From contig NC_091674.1 of assembly GCF_042453785.1 (NCBI RefSeq), positions 4,890,001 to 4,954,000 of the forward strand: a stretch of 64,000 nucleotides of DNA, in the 5' to 3' direction. The notes under the pieces are model-generated. The model was not told where the DNA came from and searched no databases. It worked only from the letters and a program-made list of their open reading frames with translations. This DNA comes from Malus domestica (lineage: Eukaryota > Streptophyta > Magnoliopsida > Rosales > Rosaceae). Of this stretch, positions 1-10,734 are shown piece by piece (the stretch's first letter is position 1; each line of letters starts with the position of its first letter). Made by a program: the position numbers and the translations under genes.

Positions 1-165
1 GCCCCTCTCTTCCATTTCACTCGTTAAAACATTGAATCTGTTAGTGTTTCCATCTGATAATACAAATTGAGCAAAATGTTGTAGGACAACGGTGTCCTAG
101 CAAACCCCAAATCCCTCATCTTCTGCATAACGTCCTCGGCCTTTTCCACATTGATATCTGAGAAC
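1..165 (-). pseudogene. PPR gene fragment (copy A)
   Basis: Read on the minus strand, this stretch encodes a pentatricopeptide repeat typical of plant organellar RNA-binding proteins: KAEDVMQKMRDLGFARTP followed by LSYNILLNLYYQ. It resembles the small-PPR family around At2g20710/At1g02370 (recalled, not searched). Only about one and a half repeats are present; the frame runs into a stop after METLTDSMF and there is no start codon. The left edge cuts the copy, so more may lie outside. A second, rearranged copy lies at 35.7-36.3 kb, and the DNA following both fragments is also alike, so the fragments were duplicated together with RPS28. Confidence 0.7.
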
Positions 166-713
166 AAATAAACAAAAGCACTCTTTCAGAAGCAGGGTTG
201 TTACTTGTTAGAAATCCAAGTACCAAGAAGATGAAAAAGATGAAAGCTGCACTACTTGGGCTGCTCTTATTTTGAATCTAATCATGGCTCTCAGAATGAA
301 CAGTATAAACAAATATGAGCTCCTTCTAAGAGCGATCCGCCTCCATTTTTGGAACGAGATAGGACAATACCCTCATTTGAGCCATCTAGCGTGACCATGT
401 ATTGACAATATAACGACCTATAGAGTAGGGCCAAAAAGGGAAAAAATACTGAACTTTAAATGGTCACTACATGGTTCAATACATGGCCTTGAAATGGTCG
501 ATAAAAGGGTACAATTCTATCCCTCTCCAATAGCGGGATCCCCGATCCCCTCTTATGGGATTCTCATATATGTTCTATAGACGAAATCAGCCCTATAGGT
601 CTGTATGCATTCAAACTCTGATTAGGAACACAATAAGCTACCTTATTATCACATTTTTAATAAATTGACAATTCAGTTTAACCGAATTTAATATTTGATT
701 AATTAAGTAAAAA
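166..713. repeat. Duplicated intergenic block, left part of copy A
   Basis: No gene. The sequence matches about 36290-36776 in the same orientation, with small indels. Shared landmarks are AATATGAGCT, GAGCCATCT and AGTAGGGCCAAAAAGGG. It forms the upstream flank of the duplicated PPR-RPS28 segment. The block continues at 3506 after the solo LTR. Confidence 0.75.
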
Positions 714-3500
714 TGTGACAGCCCGTTCCGGACGTATATATTATTTATTCTCGAGAGCGTGGGAATTTCTATTATACCCTTGTTATTATTGAGTTGTGTG
801 TGTGTGTATTAACTAAGGTTTTAGACCAATGGGTTCTATCCTTTGCATTCCAACTCACTGCAAACTGGACCACACACACATACCCTCCTCTTATCCCGTT
901 GATTCTCTCTCCTCCCTCTCGCATTTCCTTCCATGTCCATACAATTGTACGAACAAACCTTGAACCCTACATTGAACGCACGGATCAAGCTCATGGTTAG
1001 CATCATCATCTTCATCATATCGTCACGCACTCATCTATACCATTTTTAGAACGCGAAGACCTCATTTTCCCGAGAACCCTGTTTTGGGTCACTGTTCATG
1101 CACTCGTGTTATCGAAGTTTTTAAGAGATTTTAAGCTACTAGTGAGCTTTAGGACATCTTTACGAAGCTTGGAGAAGAAAAACAAAGCGAATTGGACGTC
1201 AGGAAGTCGAGTTTGGCGAGTTTCAAGTTTGGCCGGATTATCGAGGTTCCTCCTGTGAAATCCCGTGGATTTCAAGGCTTGAAAGTGGTAAGGTTTTGTT
1301 CCTCTCGTCCTAAGCTTCATTTTGGTACAAATTTCATGAAATTTGGTTGAGAAATGAGCGGGAAATGACGATTTAAAATTTTCCAGTTTTCCGGCGATGA
1401 CGTCGGTCACCGGAGTTCGAAGGTTGAAGACGACGGAATATTCCATCAAACTTGACGGAATATTCTAACGGCGTCAGGTTAGTTTTAACAGAATATGATG
1501 CTTTTTTACGGAATATTCCATAACACCGTTAAAGATTCTGTTAGGTGTGCCAGGCACGTGGCCGCGTGTGGGGGCACGTCTGGGCGTGCCCTTGCAGGCA
1601 CGTGGCTACGCGTGGGGCATCGAAAATTTTTTCTAAAAATATGGGGGTGTTCCTAAGGTTGAGTAGGTCATTGTGGTATATTCAAATACCCCATTTGAGC
1701 ATTGTATGAGAAGTTATTTCCTAGTTTTGTGTATGTGCTTTAAATATCGTTTATTCAGTTATTTCGCATATAGGTGAGACCTATTCTGAGGACGAGCGCC
1801 ATCAATCGAGGCTCAGGGGCTACGACCCTTCGACATACCAGTGAGTGAGCTTTTGGTTTTCCATATATACCTATATAATTGAGACTTTTCCCAGAAAATG
1901 AATTTGAATTATTATACGTTTTGAAATGTTATGCAAAGTATCTACCTATTTTATTTATGCATTAGTAGTTGCATATATTTATGATTGGTGCTGTGGACGC
2001 ACAGATAAGTGCATAAATTAAAGATATGAGATTGCTTCGGTTATGCGAGATATGGTGTGATTATGATGTGATGTATTGAGAGCTCATAAACCTGCAACCC
2101 GGTGTTAGTGCTCCCGCCCAGAGTTAAGGCACAGTCCTTCACATGATGTTCACCTCCCGCACCATATGCTCACATTGTATCCAAGTTAGGTGCACAAGCT
2201 TGTCGTATAGACCACTTTAGGTGGTTCCGACTTGTACGTGACCCGCCGTCATTCGCACAGCCTTCACGTGATCGTAGCACTAGAGCATATTTATTTTACA
2301 CCTAGTCTTGTCCAAGGTCTAAAATATCGATGATATCGGAAATATCGGTAATTCAAAAATACGGAAATTTCGATAGAAATATAGGGATATTATCGATATC
2401 GATAAAAATTGAATAAAAACCATGGAAATTGTAAGAAAAACTTGGAAATTTTTATTGAAACTTTGCAGGATGTTTATTTAGTCAATTATCTATTAGTTTA
2501 TCACAAAAAAATTGGAAAAAAATGCATTGCATGATGGATTTAACTGATTTAAGTTGATTATATAACAAGCTGGCAAACATTGTGAGTGTAGAAAATATGT
2601 AGTAATTAATGAAAAAAGTTTAAACACACCATTATCATTTATATATAATGAATTAGTACAATATTTTACACTTTATAGATTGCATAGTAAGATATATGAG
2701 TGACTTAGTACCACATAGAGTTCCTATCAAGGTCTAAAATATCAATGATATCGGAAATATCGGTAGTCCAAAAACACGGAAATTTCGATGGAAATATTAG
2801 GATAATATCGATATTTTAGACCTTGGTCTTGTCGTACAGACCACTTTAGGTGGTTCCGACTCGTGTGCAGGATTTGATTTGATATGATTGAGATTGGTTA
2901 TGAGCTATATACTCAGCCATGTAGATTCAGTTAGAGGGATTTAACTGACGCGATATTTGTCATTGATATATTTTGCCTAGAATACTTATAATTGCATTGA
3001 GATACTTTAGCATGGTATACTGCTATGGATTTTCATCTTGAGTATGATTTCCAATATAGCTTATTATTTGTTTTTCTGGGAAATTATACAGGTTTTACTG
3101 CGAGGGATTAGAACTTTTGAGAAATGAAATTATTTTGAAAAGCTTTGTTTTTGCCCACTCACACTTTCTGTTTTACGCCCCTCCAGGTTTTAAGTAGAAG
3201 TGCTTTGGTGGATCACAAGGGATCTGAAGGGGGCTCTGACAGAACATCACCATGTAGGATCACCATCGGGAGTTGTATTATTAGTACTTGTCCTGCTTGA
3301 CTGCATTTAGACTATTTATGATTTGGTTGTGTATTTCACTATTAATCTCGTTCTAGCACCTTATCTTAGCTAGTACTGCTAGTAATTTGGTTTTCATTCC
3401 TTCGTATTTCCTTTATATCTTTATTATTTCCGCACTGTGTATATGGTTACGTCACTCCCACGTGACGGCCAGCACGTCCTGACTAGGTCGGGGTGTGTCA
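714..3500 (+). mobile_element. Solo LTR of a retrotransposon, probably Gypsy, with a nested MITE
   Basis: The element starts TGTGACAGCCCG, ends GGTCGGGGTGTGTCA and is flanked by AAAAA at 709-713 and 3501-3505. The related block at about 36770 is uninterrupted, which confirms an insertion. No internal protein domains and no second LTR are seen, so this is most simply a fossil solo LTR. It is 2.27 kb once the nested MITE (2312-2826) and its target duplication are removed. The TGTGACAGCCCG start is of a type I associate with large Gypsy LTRs in Rosaceae, so the family is an inference. The insertion postdates the RPS28-block duplication. Confidence 0.7.
2312..2826. mobile_element. MITE nested in the solo LTR
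   Basis: The inverted termini are CCAAGGTCTAAAATATCGAT and its complement, with TCTTGT on both sides (2306-2311 and 2827-2832). The first 90 bases recur as a direct copy at about 2729-2815, so the right end holds both a direct and an inverted copy of the left end. The interior is AT-rich and non-coding. Superfamily unassigned. Confidence 0.75.
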
Positions 3501-3505
3501 AAAAA

Positions 3506-3794
3506 TATGAATGATAACCCTAATTTATTGACCTCCTACTTCCTTTAATCCGTGGAGGTCAAATTTAGATTGCTGCTCAATTATTTTAGTGTAATTTTGA
3601 CCTCTCGCAATTAACAAGAACACAACCCTAATTTATTAGACCATAACGCTATATTTTGGGGCCAAAACAGGGCAAAGACACTGAACTATAAACAGTCACA
3701 ATATGATCAATACATGGCCATGAAACGGCCAATACGAGGTGACTTTCCTATTCCTCTCCAAGGACCCTTTTACGAATACACACACACACACACA
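3506..3794. repeat. Duplicated intergenic block continues; (CA)n at its end
   Basis: The sequence aligns with 36785-36960 (AACCCTAATTTATT, CTATAAACAGTCAC, GGTGACTTTCC motifs). It ends in a CA microsatellite at about 3779-3796, into which the next MITE inserted. No gene. Confidence 0.65.
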
Positions 3795-4196
3795 CAAGGA
3801 CGGAGCTAGAAATATTTTTGACTGGGGGCGTCCTAAAACAACAAAGTAAAATAATGGGTGTTAAATTGTTGAGGGTCAAGTACAATGAAAAATCTCTAAA
3901 TTAAAAAGTTAAATTTTAAATTGTAATGCCACAAACGAATGGATGAAGTAAATTCATATAAAATACTTTGCAGAGTAAAATTTTTATATCAAGTTATGAT
4001 ACTTCATCGGTTGAATCCAATCTATTTATGAAACCCCCAGTTCAATTGGGTTTGATTTAGGTTAGAAAACGTGGAATATTAGGAACCAAAATCAAAAATT
4101 TAATTGTTGTTTTAATTGTCATGACAATTTTTTTCATCGTCCAAAAATCTGAGTAGAGGCGGATGCCCCCTCTGGGCCCTAGTAGCTCCGCCCTTG
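3795..4196. mobile_element. MITE with CAAGGACGGAGCTA termini
   Basis: The ends read CAAGGACGGAGCTA and TAGCTCCGCCCTTG, a 14-bp inverted repeat with one mismatch. The element sits inside the CA microsatellite and is absent from the paralogous position near 36970. The interior is AT-rich and non-coding. Probably hAT-like, but the microsatellite hides the target duplication. Confidence 0.75.
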
Positions 4197-4314
4197 CGCG
4201 CACACACACAAGAGAAACTCTTTATGCATTCAAATGCTGATAGGAAAACAACTAAGCTACTATAAGAACGACGTCGTGTGGACCCCGTGAACTTTGAAGA
4301 ATCGGTGGATGTGA

Positions 4315-4380
4315 AATAAATACAATAAGAAGGGCAAAACAGTAAACCTAACCCAAACCCTAGTCGACTAAACTATATTT
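4315..4380 (+). promoter_or_regulatory. RPS28-A proximal promoter with telo-box
   Basis: AAACCCTAG at 4355-4363 is the telo-box typical of plant ribosomal-protein promoters, just upstream of a pyrimidine-rich leader. The preceding stretch from AATACAATAAGAAGGG onward closely matches the same position upstream of RPS5 copy 1 (about 44700-44746), so the promoter is shared, not just the motif. Confidence 0.6.
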
Positions 4381-5900
4381 CCTCTCTTCCCACTCATTTT
4401 GTCCTACGCCGTTCCTACGTCTCCTGCGATTCAGCACACTCCTCTGCGACGCCATTTAATCGTCTTCTTCAAGCTCTCGCAGTCTCTTCTGAATCTCCAA
4501 CCTCCAGGTCAGTGCTCGTATCTTATCTCTCTCGCTCCATCTGCTATCTTGTTTTATATTTTTTTCTGAATTCTTCATTTACTTTATTATTTTAATCAGT
4601 ACTAGGTTTGAGTTTTTGGTTCACAATTTTTGGTTTAGGCTGATTAATATCTTTTTTTCCTTCTTTTCATGATTTCTGCTAATTTTATTTGTCTAATTTT
4701 TGTTTATTTGTAGAAAAATATGGTTAGATTTGGTTCGATTTATATATATTTTTATCATCGCAATATTTGAGGCAATGTTAAATAGTGATCTTTTTTTCTG
4801 TAATCTGATTGACTGGTTTTAATATTACCGGAGGAAGTTCGATCATCAGAAAGTTTACTTTGCAGCTCGGTTCTTAATGGGATCTACCAAATACCACTAG
4901 TTTTGGGTACCCATTTGATTTTTATTGCTCCTTTTTCTGGTGGTTCTTGAATTTTAACTTGTGTTTTTTACGCTAATTGTAACGCTTTGTATAAATGTTA
5001 ATAACTTAATATATATTCCTTTTCGATGTTCCATCATCGGAATGTTACTTTGCAGCTGGTTCTTAGTTGCAGCTCTTACCAAATGCCATGAATTTGTTAT
5101 CCCTATTGAGTTTTCTTGCTGTGTTTTGTGATGGTTCTTGAGTCTTAACATGTGGTTGACTTATTATCGTAAATTCATAATGCTTTTTAAAGCGGTCCTT
5201 TAGCTTCTGTTTCTTGGCAGTTGTACTATTGGGTTTCGCTTTCCTTTTTTCCTCTTTGGCAGTTGTACTAGTTGATTTGTTCTGTTTCTTGCTTTACAAA
5301 CTAAGATAAATTGTTGGTCTCCCTAATCAAGAGGCATAATTTTGCATTGTTGCTTTCCTTTAGCTTCTGTCTTTTTGCATGTGTTTTGTATTCAAATGGT
5401 TCTTGTACAATTCAGCTATCTCGGGTTACTAGATTGTAGGGTTTGAAGTAAATTGACGATTTGTGTTTTCTGAATATTTCTTGTCTATTTTGTCTTCTGT
5501 GAAGAATGGAAAACACGATCAAGCATGCTATTGTGATCAAGGTTATGGGACGGACTGGATCTCGTGGGCAGGTGACTCAAGTGAGAGTCAAGTTTCTGGA
5601 TGACCAGAACCGTTTCATCATGAGGAATGTCAAGGGACCAGTCAGAGAGGGGGATATCCTTACCTTGCTCGAGTCAGAGAGGGAGGCAAGAAGGTTGCGG
5701 TAATCATCGGAGATGGTCTTGTTTGTCGATGCTCCTATGTCTGAGTTTAGGTTCGTTGCAAGCAACAGTTATTTTGTGTCAGTGAATGGCTGTTGGGTTG
5801 CCGGTTCTGGGAATTACTAGCATTATAAACATTATTTTTGTGATGAGATTTTGTTATGGAATGTTTCTAAACTAAATTGTCTGAAAAAGTCCTAGGTTTT
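4381..5900 (+). CDS. RPS28: 40S ribosomal protein S28 (eS28), copy A
   Basis: The coding exon 5506-5703 encodes 65 aa starting [19 protein letters not shown] and ending in the family's invariant [12 protein letters not shown]. The plant family is 64-65 aa, so it is full length. eS28 is a small OB-fold protein on the head of the 40S subunit near the mRNA exit, acting in cytosolic translation. The gene has a non-coding first exon ending at 4507 (AACCTCCAG before GTCAGT), an intron of about 1 kb (4508-5504), and a single uninterrupted coding exon whose ATG lies one base after the acceptor AG. The intron contains an imperfect tandem duplication (about 4840-4960 and 5025-5155, both with CTTTGCAGCT and TACCAAATR). 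The product is identical to copy B at 43.4 kb. The first exon and parts of the intron resemble those of the RPS5 genes in this window. The 3' end is estimated. Confidence 0.93.
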
Positions 5901-6671
5901 GTTTGAACAAGTGACAATTTTCCTTCTTGCTATGTCAAATGTTTGCTTTCCTTCTTACCATTTACCAGGATTGTTGCTTAATTGTTAAGTCATTATGTTG
6001 TCTTAAAATCAGTACAAGATGTTGACGTGGTTTAATCGTAACCGTTTAAATTGAAGGGAGTGAAGGGATGAGAGATTAGGAGGAAAGAGAATTTAACATT
6101 TTTAATAATTTTCAATTTCTCCGTCCATACTTGGAGCCTAAATTTTGTAATAGAAAGCAATTCAAGCAACAAAGGAGTCAAAATTTTGTTAAAATTCATG
6201 TTTGTCATAAAAAATTCTTGGAAGTATGGCAGTTATCAGTTACCCCATAAAATTCTGGAGTTTTTGCACTATTCTTACGGCTTATTTGTATTCATATTCA
6301 TTCGTAGACGGGAAGTTTTAGGTTTGAATCTGTACAGATGGAAGTTTTGATACCAATTTATTAGGTTTTCTCAATGTATGGCTTAGTGCAAATCCTTCAA
6401 CTTTTTTTGGATATAATAGTGGTATATGGGAAACATAATGATTAAAGGCAATGGTTATCCAATCGAACATAAAAAGGGCCTTCTAGAAGTGGAGAGAATA
6501 AATTAGTATTGAATTTGCCACTCAGTATTATGGTCAGATCGTATTCTTTTTCATCTGTAAGTGAGAGGTATTAGGTTCGAATCTTGTGGATGTTAAATTC
6601 GATACATGTGAATGCAAATTTCCACATTCTTTTTCTTAGACGAAAATGTACCTGCAAAACAATTAACACCT
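5901..6671. repeat. RPS28 downstream flank shared with copy B
   Basis: The sequence aligns with about 43740-44440 (GATGTTGACGTGGTTTAATCGTAAC, read in two parts, and TTGGATATAATA blocks) with many indels. The match fades after TTGTGGATGTT near 6595, which marks the right end of the duplicated segment. No gene is seen. Confidence 0.7.
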
Positions 6672-7285
6672 AAGGTTGTTTATACCATATTCAGGACCTC
6701 ATATTTAGACCTCATATAAATACTCGGGGGACTTAAATGTAATTATGTAATAAAAGAATGGGTAAATATGTAATTAGGGGAGGAGCCCTTATTCTATAAA
6801 AGGGCCTCCTCACCCTCACAAACCCTAAGCCTCCTCACACCCCCTAAGCTCTAAGCTCTCTCTCTCCCTCTTCAACAGAGAAATATAATACAATCAGTGT
6901 GGAAATAGCCCAAATCTTGAGGTGAACCACGATACATCTTGTGTTATTTACATTTCATGCAGATTCACTGCCGGATTTACTTTGTTCCAAGATCTCCGGT
7001 TTTGTGCATCAACATTTAGCGCCGTTTGTGTAAATCGACATGAAAAACTATGTCGGTTCTCTTTCATTTTTTCATAAAATCTCACCACCGTGAGTCTGCA
7101 GAAACCAATAGCTCAAGACTTTTCCAGAAAACCCAACTTTTCAATCTTTTCAATTAACGTCCCTTCATTTTAGCGGATCAGCTCTTTATTATATCTCAGT
7201 ATTTTCCAATTTAATCCCACAACTCAAAAACTTAGTCTGTTTCTTTCAGCTATCTCTCTCTTTATGCACTTTCTGTTGGCCAAAT

Positions 7286-7633
7286 TCACGGAAGGGGCTG
7301 CTGCTTCAGAGTTTTCACTCCTCCATCACAATTTTCCCCAGAAGAGCCATTGGTGAAAGCTTGAATTTCCCAAGACTTATTGTTCTTGATCTGAAAGCAG
7401 CAATCATTATTGAGATGCTCCCTTGAGAATGCGATATCTTTGTCCCCAAATGGGTCGCCGGAGCTCCAAGAGTTGAGACGATGGTGTGCGTTTTGGGCAC
7501 GGAGGTATCCGTCACTAGAAGTTATCGGCGTTCCAGTGAAGCTCGGCGCCGTTGCCGGAGCATCAAGGAGCCATCTGGCGCCACTGACCAAGTGAAAGCA
7601 GGTCAAAGCAAAGTCGCCAGTCGTACGGCCCAA
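7286..7633 (-). other. Unassigned gene-like segment inside the LTR element
   Basis: A GC-richer stretch with an open minus-strand frame (115 codons) containing WLLDAPATAPSFTGTP and SSGDPFGDKDIAF. Its composition differs from the surrounding AT-rich DNA, and it lies directly upstream of two recognisable host fragments, so it is probably also a captured exon. I do not recognise the source family. Confidence 0.35.
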
Positions 7634-7802
7634 ACTCCATAGCTGTTAAGCGCATGTGAGACAAAGGGAAGAAGAGAGATCGCTACGTATATAAACCACC
7701 TCCAACAACATCCAAGTGATTGTGTTTCGTCGTGTACCTTCGAGTCCCCACCCATCCAATCAGAGTATTTAACCAAGAGCTCAAGACGTCAGCGAGGGGA
7801 CG

Positions 7803-7960
7803 GTGAGGGGGGAGATGGAGGGGTTCGGGGAGGTGAGGTGGGTGCAGATGAATAGGGCGTGCGACGGGATCGTGACCGTCCACTTCTACGATCTCAGGCA
7901 TGCAGAGAAGGCGTTGGATAAACCGTTTAACATAGTGGGTGAAGGGATAGTTGGACGAGC
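7803..7960 (+). pseudogene. Captured fragment of a Mei2-like (TERMINAL EAR1-type) RNA-binding gene
   Basis: The frame reads [18 protein letters not shown] then [14 protein letters not shown]. This matches the RRM region I recall from plant Mei2-like and terminal-ear1 proteins, where an FG-[DE]-VR-x-VQM...[14 protein letters not shown] block is conserved. Only about 45 residues are present. It lies within the internal region of the LTR element, on the element's own strand, as expected for a captured exon. Confidence 0.6.
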
Positions 7961-8179
7961 TGCATTTACGGGGAACCATCAATGGATTTTATCAGGCAAT
8001 TACAGAAAAGATACCCATCCACCAGAGCCGGGTAATTGTTTTTTTTTTTTCAGCCGGGAAAATGTCTTGGTCCTCATCGATTCTGTCGCTGCTGTCCTCA
8101 CCAAATCAGGAGGGGTAATCTGCTGTGGACGACCTCATCTCCCAAGTTCCTTGGGCATAAACACATCAGAACTTCCTCT

Positions 8180-8360
8180 TCACATTGTCGTTGAAATGCC
8201 AGCTTTATCACCGACAATGAGTCAGGAAAACATTTTTAAGTGGAGAAAGAAAGAAGGAGATAAGATAGAAGTGGGGGATATAATATGTGATATAATATGT
8301 GAGATAGAGACAGACAAAGCAACCATTGAATATGAATTTCTTAAAAAGGGGTGCATGCAA
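8180..8360 (+). pseudogene. Captured fragment of pyruvate dehydrogenase E2 (dihydrolipoyl acetyltransferase)
   Basis: The translation shows [20 protein letters not shown], then [18 protein letters not shown] and [11 protein letters not shown]. This is the lipoyl-domain signature of the mitochondrial PDC E2 subunit, with the lipoylated lysine in ETDKAT. An internal DIIC duplication is visible. Only part of one lipoyl domain remains, so it is a gene piece carried by the LTR element and not a working enzyme. Confidence 0.8.
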
Positions 8361-8749
8361 GCATATGTGGGTTGATGACCTCCAAAGAAAGTGGTCGCGG
8401 GGCTGATAAGTGATGACCTCCAAAGATGCTCTTTACAAATAGACAGCAGCGTAGAGACAGAGACAGAGAGATATGCGGTGGAAAAGAGAAAACAGAAACA
8501 AAAGCAAAAGAGAAAGCAAAAACAAAGAATAAACACCTCACCAGAATGATGTGATTTACCTTTTTGACAAATGTATGATGTAATTTATTTTTTTTATCTC
8601 TCGGAGACATCTGTATAAACCCCATCAGAGGGTAATAATAGTAAAAAAAAAACGGCAAAGCCCAAAATAAATGGGCTGGAATGTTGTGTGGAGGGCAAAG
8701 GCCTATAAACCCAAAATAGCTCCAACCAAGCGATCAAAAGTACGCTCAG

Positions 8750-9360
8750 TACTCAATAATTATTCGGCAACCTGCCACTATTATCACCAACCAGGTGACC
8801 AAAAGTACGCGCCCAGTACTCCACAATTTTTTGGCAACCCGCCACTATTATCACCAACCAGGTGATGAGATGTACAACCCGTACTCTAATTTGGCAACTA
8901 GTCATTCATGCCACCAACCAGGTGATGAAATGTACAACTCGTACTCTCCTTCATGCCACCAATCAGGTGATTAAAAATACGCCTAATACTCCAAATTATA
9001 CATGAGCACTACTCATGTCATTCATACATAAACATTCATGAGCATCACTCATGACAATCATACATAAACATTCATGACCATCATTCATGTCCACATTCAT
9101 GAGCATCACTCATGTTAACATTCATGAGCATCACTCATGACAACATCCATGAGCATCACTCATATCAATCAACATAAACATTCATGAGCATTACTCATGT
9201 CAAACAGCTTCAAAAGCTTCATTTACAGAGCTCTAGCTTCAAAAGCTTCATTTACAAAAGCTCCAACTTCGAAAGCTTCATTTACAGAGCTCTAACTTCA
9301 AAGCTTCACTTGCAAAGCTTCACCTACAAAGCTTCAATGCAGGGTATACAAATACCGCCT
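8750..9360. repeat. Three successive tandem-repeat arrays inside the LTR element
   Basis: First array (about 8755-8990): units with CACCAACCAGGTGA and GTACTC, period 65-75 bp. Second (about 9000-9200): units with CATGAGCATCACTCATG, period 30-35 bp, itself palindromic around CATGAG..CTCATG. Third (about 9205-9335): units with CTTCAAAAGCTTCATTTACA, period 25-35 bp. The short reading frame across the third array follows the repeats and is not a gene. Confidence 0.8.
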
Positions 9361-9499
9361 CCGAACAACCGCCACTTCGGCCCATACATGGATTCAATTT
9401 GAAGTCTCCAACCAACAGACTCTATTGACCGAAGACTTGGGGGACTACATTATGTACCATATATTGGGCCTCAACTGGGCCTCATGAAAAATACTTGGG

Positions 9500-10080
9500 G
9501 GACGTAGCCCATTACTTATGTATTGAGGAGCGAGCCCTTATTCTATAAAACGGACTCCCTCACTTTCATTAAAGAGCACTCATTATTCATGTATTGAGGA
9601 GCAAACCCTTATTTTATAAAAGGGACTCCTTCACCATCATTAAAGAGCAACACCGCTAACTGAGCAACCGCCTCATCGCGAGCATCACTCCTAACCCATC
9701 ACTTATGTATTGAGGAGCGAGCCATTATTCTATAAAAGAGACTCCCTCACCACCATTAGAGAGCATCGCCGCCTACTAAGCAACCGCATCGCCGCGAGCA
9801 TTAACTCTAGCCCATCATTCATGTATTGAGGAGCGAGCCCTTATTCTATAAAAAGGACTCCCTCACCACCATTAGAGAGCATCGCCACCTACTGAGCAAC
9901 CGCCTCGCCGCAAGCATCAACTCTAGCCCATTATTTATGAATTGAGGAACGAGCCGTTATTCTATAAAAGGGACTCCCTCACCATCATTAGAGAGCATTA
10001 ACTCTAGCCCATTATTCATGTATTGAGGAGCGAGCCCTTATTCTATAAAAGGGACTCTCTCACCTTCAAACGCCGCAAGC
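9500..10080 (+). repeat. Tandem array carrying LTR promoter-like motifs
   Basis: Six degenerate units of about 70-120 bp each contain TATTGAGGAGCGAGCC followed by TTATTCTATAAAAGGGACT. The second part is the same TATA-box context found once in each LTR (about 6785 and 10388), followed there too by CTCCTCACC. The units also share GAGCATCGCCGCCTACTGAG. Confidence 0.8.
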
Positions 10081-10734
10081 CAAGCCAACCAAGGCAACAT
10101 AAGCCACGAGCCGAGCAGCCTCACACCGTGTGCTACTTCTAGTTAAGCGTCATTTCAGATTGAGCACTGCCTCATATCGAGCATCAGTTCAAGATAGCAT
10201 CTAGTTACTTCGGCCCACACATGGACTAAATTTCAAGTCTCCAGCCAAAAAGACTCTCTTGACTGACGACTTGGGGGACTACTATTTATACCATATTTAG
10301 GGCCTCGTATTTAGACCTCGTATAAATACTCGGGGAAATTAAATGTAATTATGTAATAAAGGAAGGGGCAAATATGTAATTAGGGGAGGAGCCCTTATTC
10401 TATAAAAGGGTCTCCTCACCCTTACAAACCCTAAGCCTCCTCACACCCCCTAAGCTCTAAGCTCTCTCTATCCCTCTTCAACAGAGAAATATAATACAAT
10501 CAGTGTGGACGTAGCCCAAACCTTGGGGTGAACCATGATACATCTTGTGTTATTTACATTTCATGCAGATTCACGGCCGGATTTACGTTGTTCCAAGACC
10601 TCCGGTTTTGTGCATCAACAAAGGTCAAGGCCAAGAGCCTCACGCGTTCACGATGAATGGGGGGCTTTGGCCGAAGAACCTCCGATGCCAAAGTTAGAAT
10701 TTGAGAGAGAAAGTGTTCAAAGAATTTTAGGAGA

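Larger units (their letters stand above)
6677..10620 (+). mobile_element. Non-autonomous LTR retrotransposon (LARD-like) with captured host gene fragments
   Basis: Two 338-bp LTRs (6677-7014 and 10283-10620) are highly alike and are flanked by the target duplication AAGGT (6672-6676 and 10621-10625). The LTRs contain TTATTCTATAAAAGGG, a TATA-box context, and end GTGCATCAACA. TTTAGCGCCGTTTGTG directly after the left LTR fits a TGGCGCC-type primer-binding site, and CTTGGGGGACT precedes the right LTR as a purine tract. No gag, pol or integrase domain is visible. The interior instead holds host-like pieces (7.3-8.4 kb) and several tandem repeats (8.75-10.1 kb). It is a fossil of a parasitic, non-coding element; the modest LTR divergence suggests moderate age. 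Confidence 0.85.

Noticed and set aside
794-1449. Short open frames in the solo LTR
   Set aside because: No family similarity recognised; they lie within the LTR, and both strands are equally open.
6780-6860. Telo-box (AAACCCTAAG) as a host ribosomal-gene promoter
   Set aside because: It lies within both LTRs of the retroelement and has no adjacent host gene.
9184-9402. 72-codon frame in the LARD interior
   Set aside because: It is the translation of the CTTCAAAAGCTTCATTTACA tandem array.
8750-10080. CRISPR-like array
   Set aside because: Repeats are degenerate, of unequal period, with no unique spacers, and lie inside a plant retroelement.
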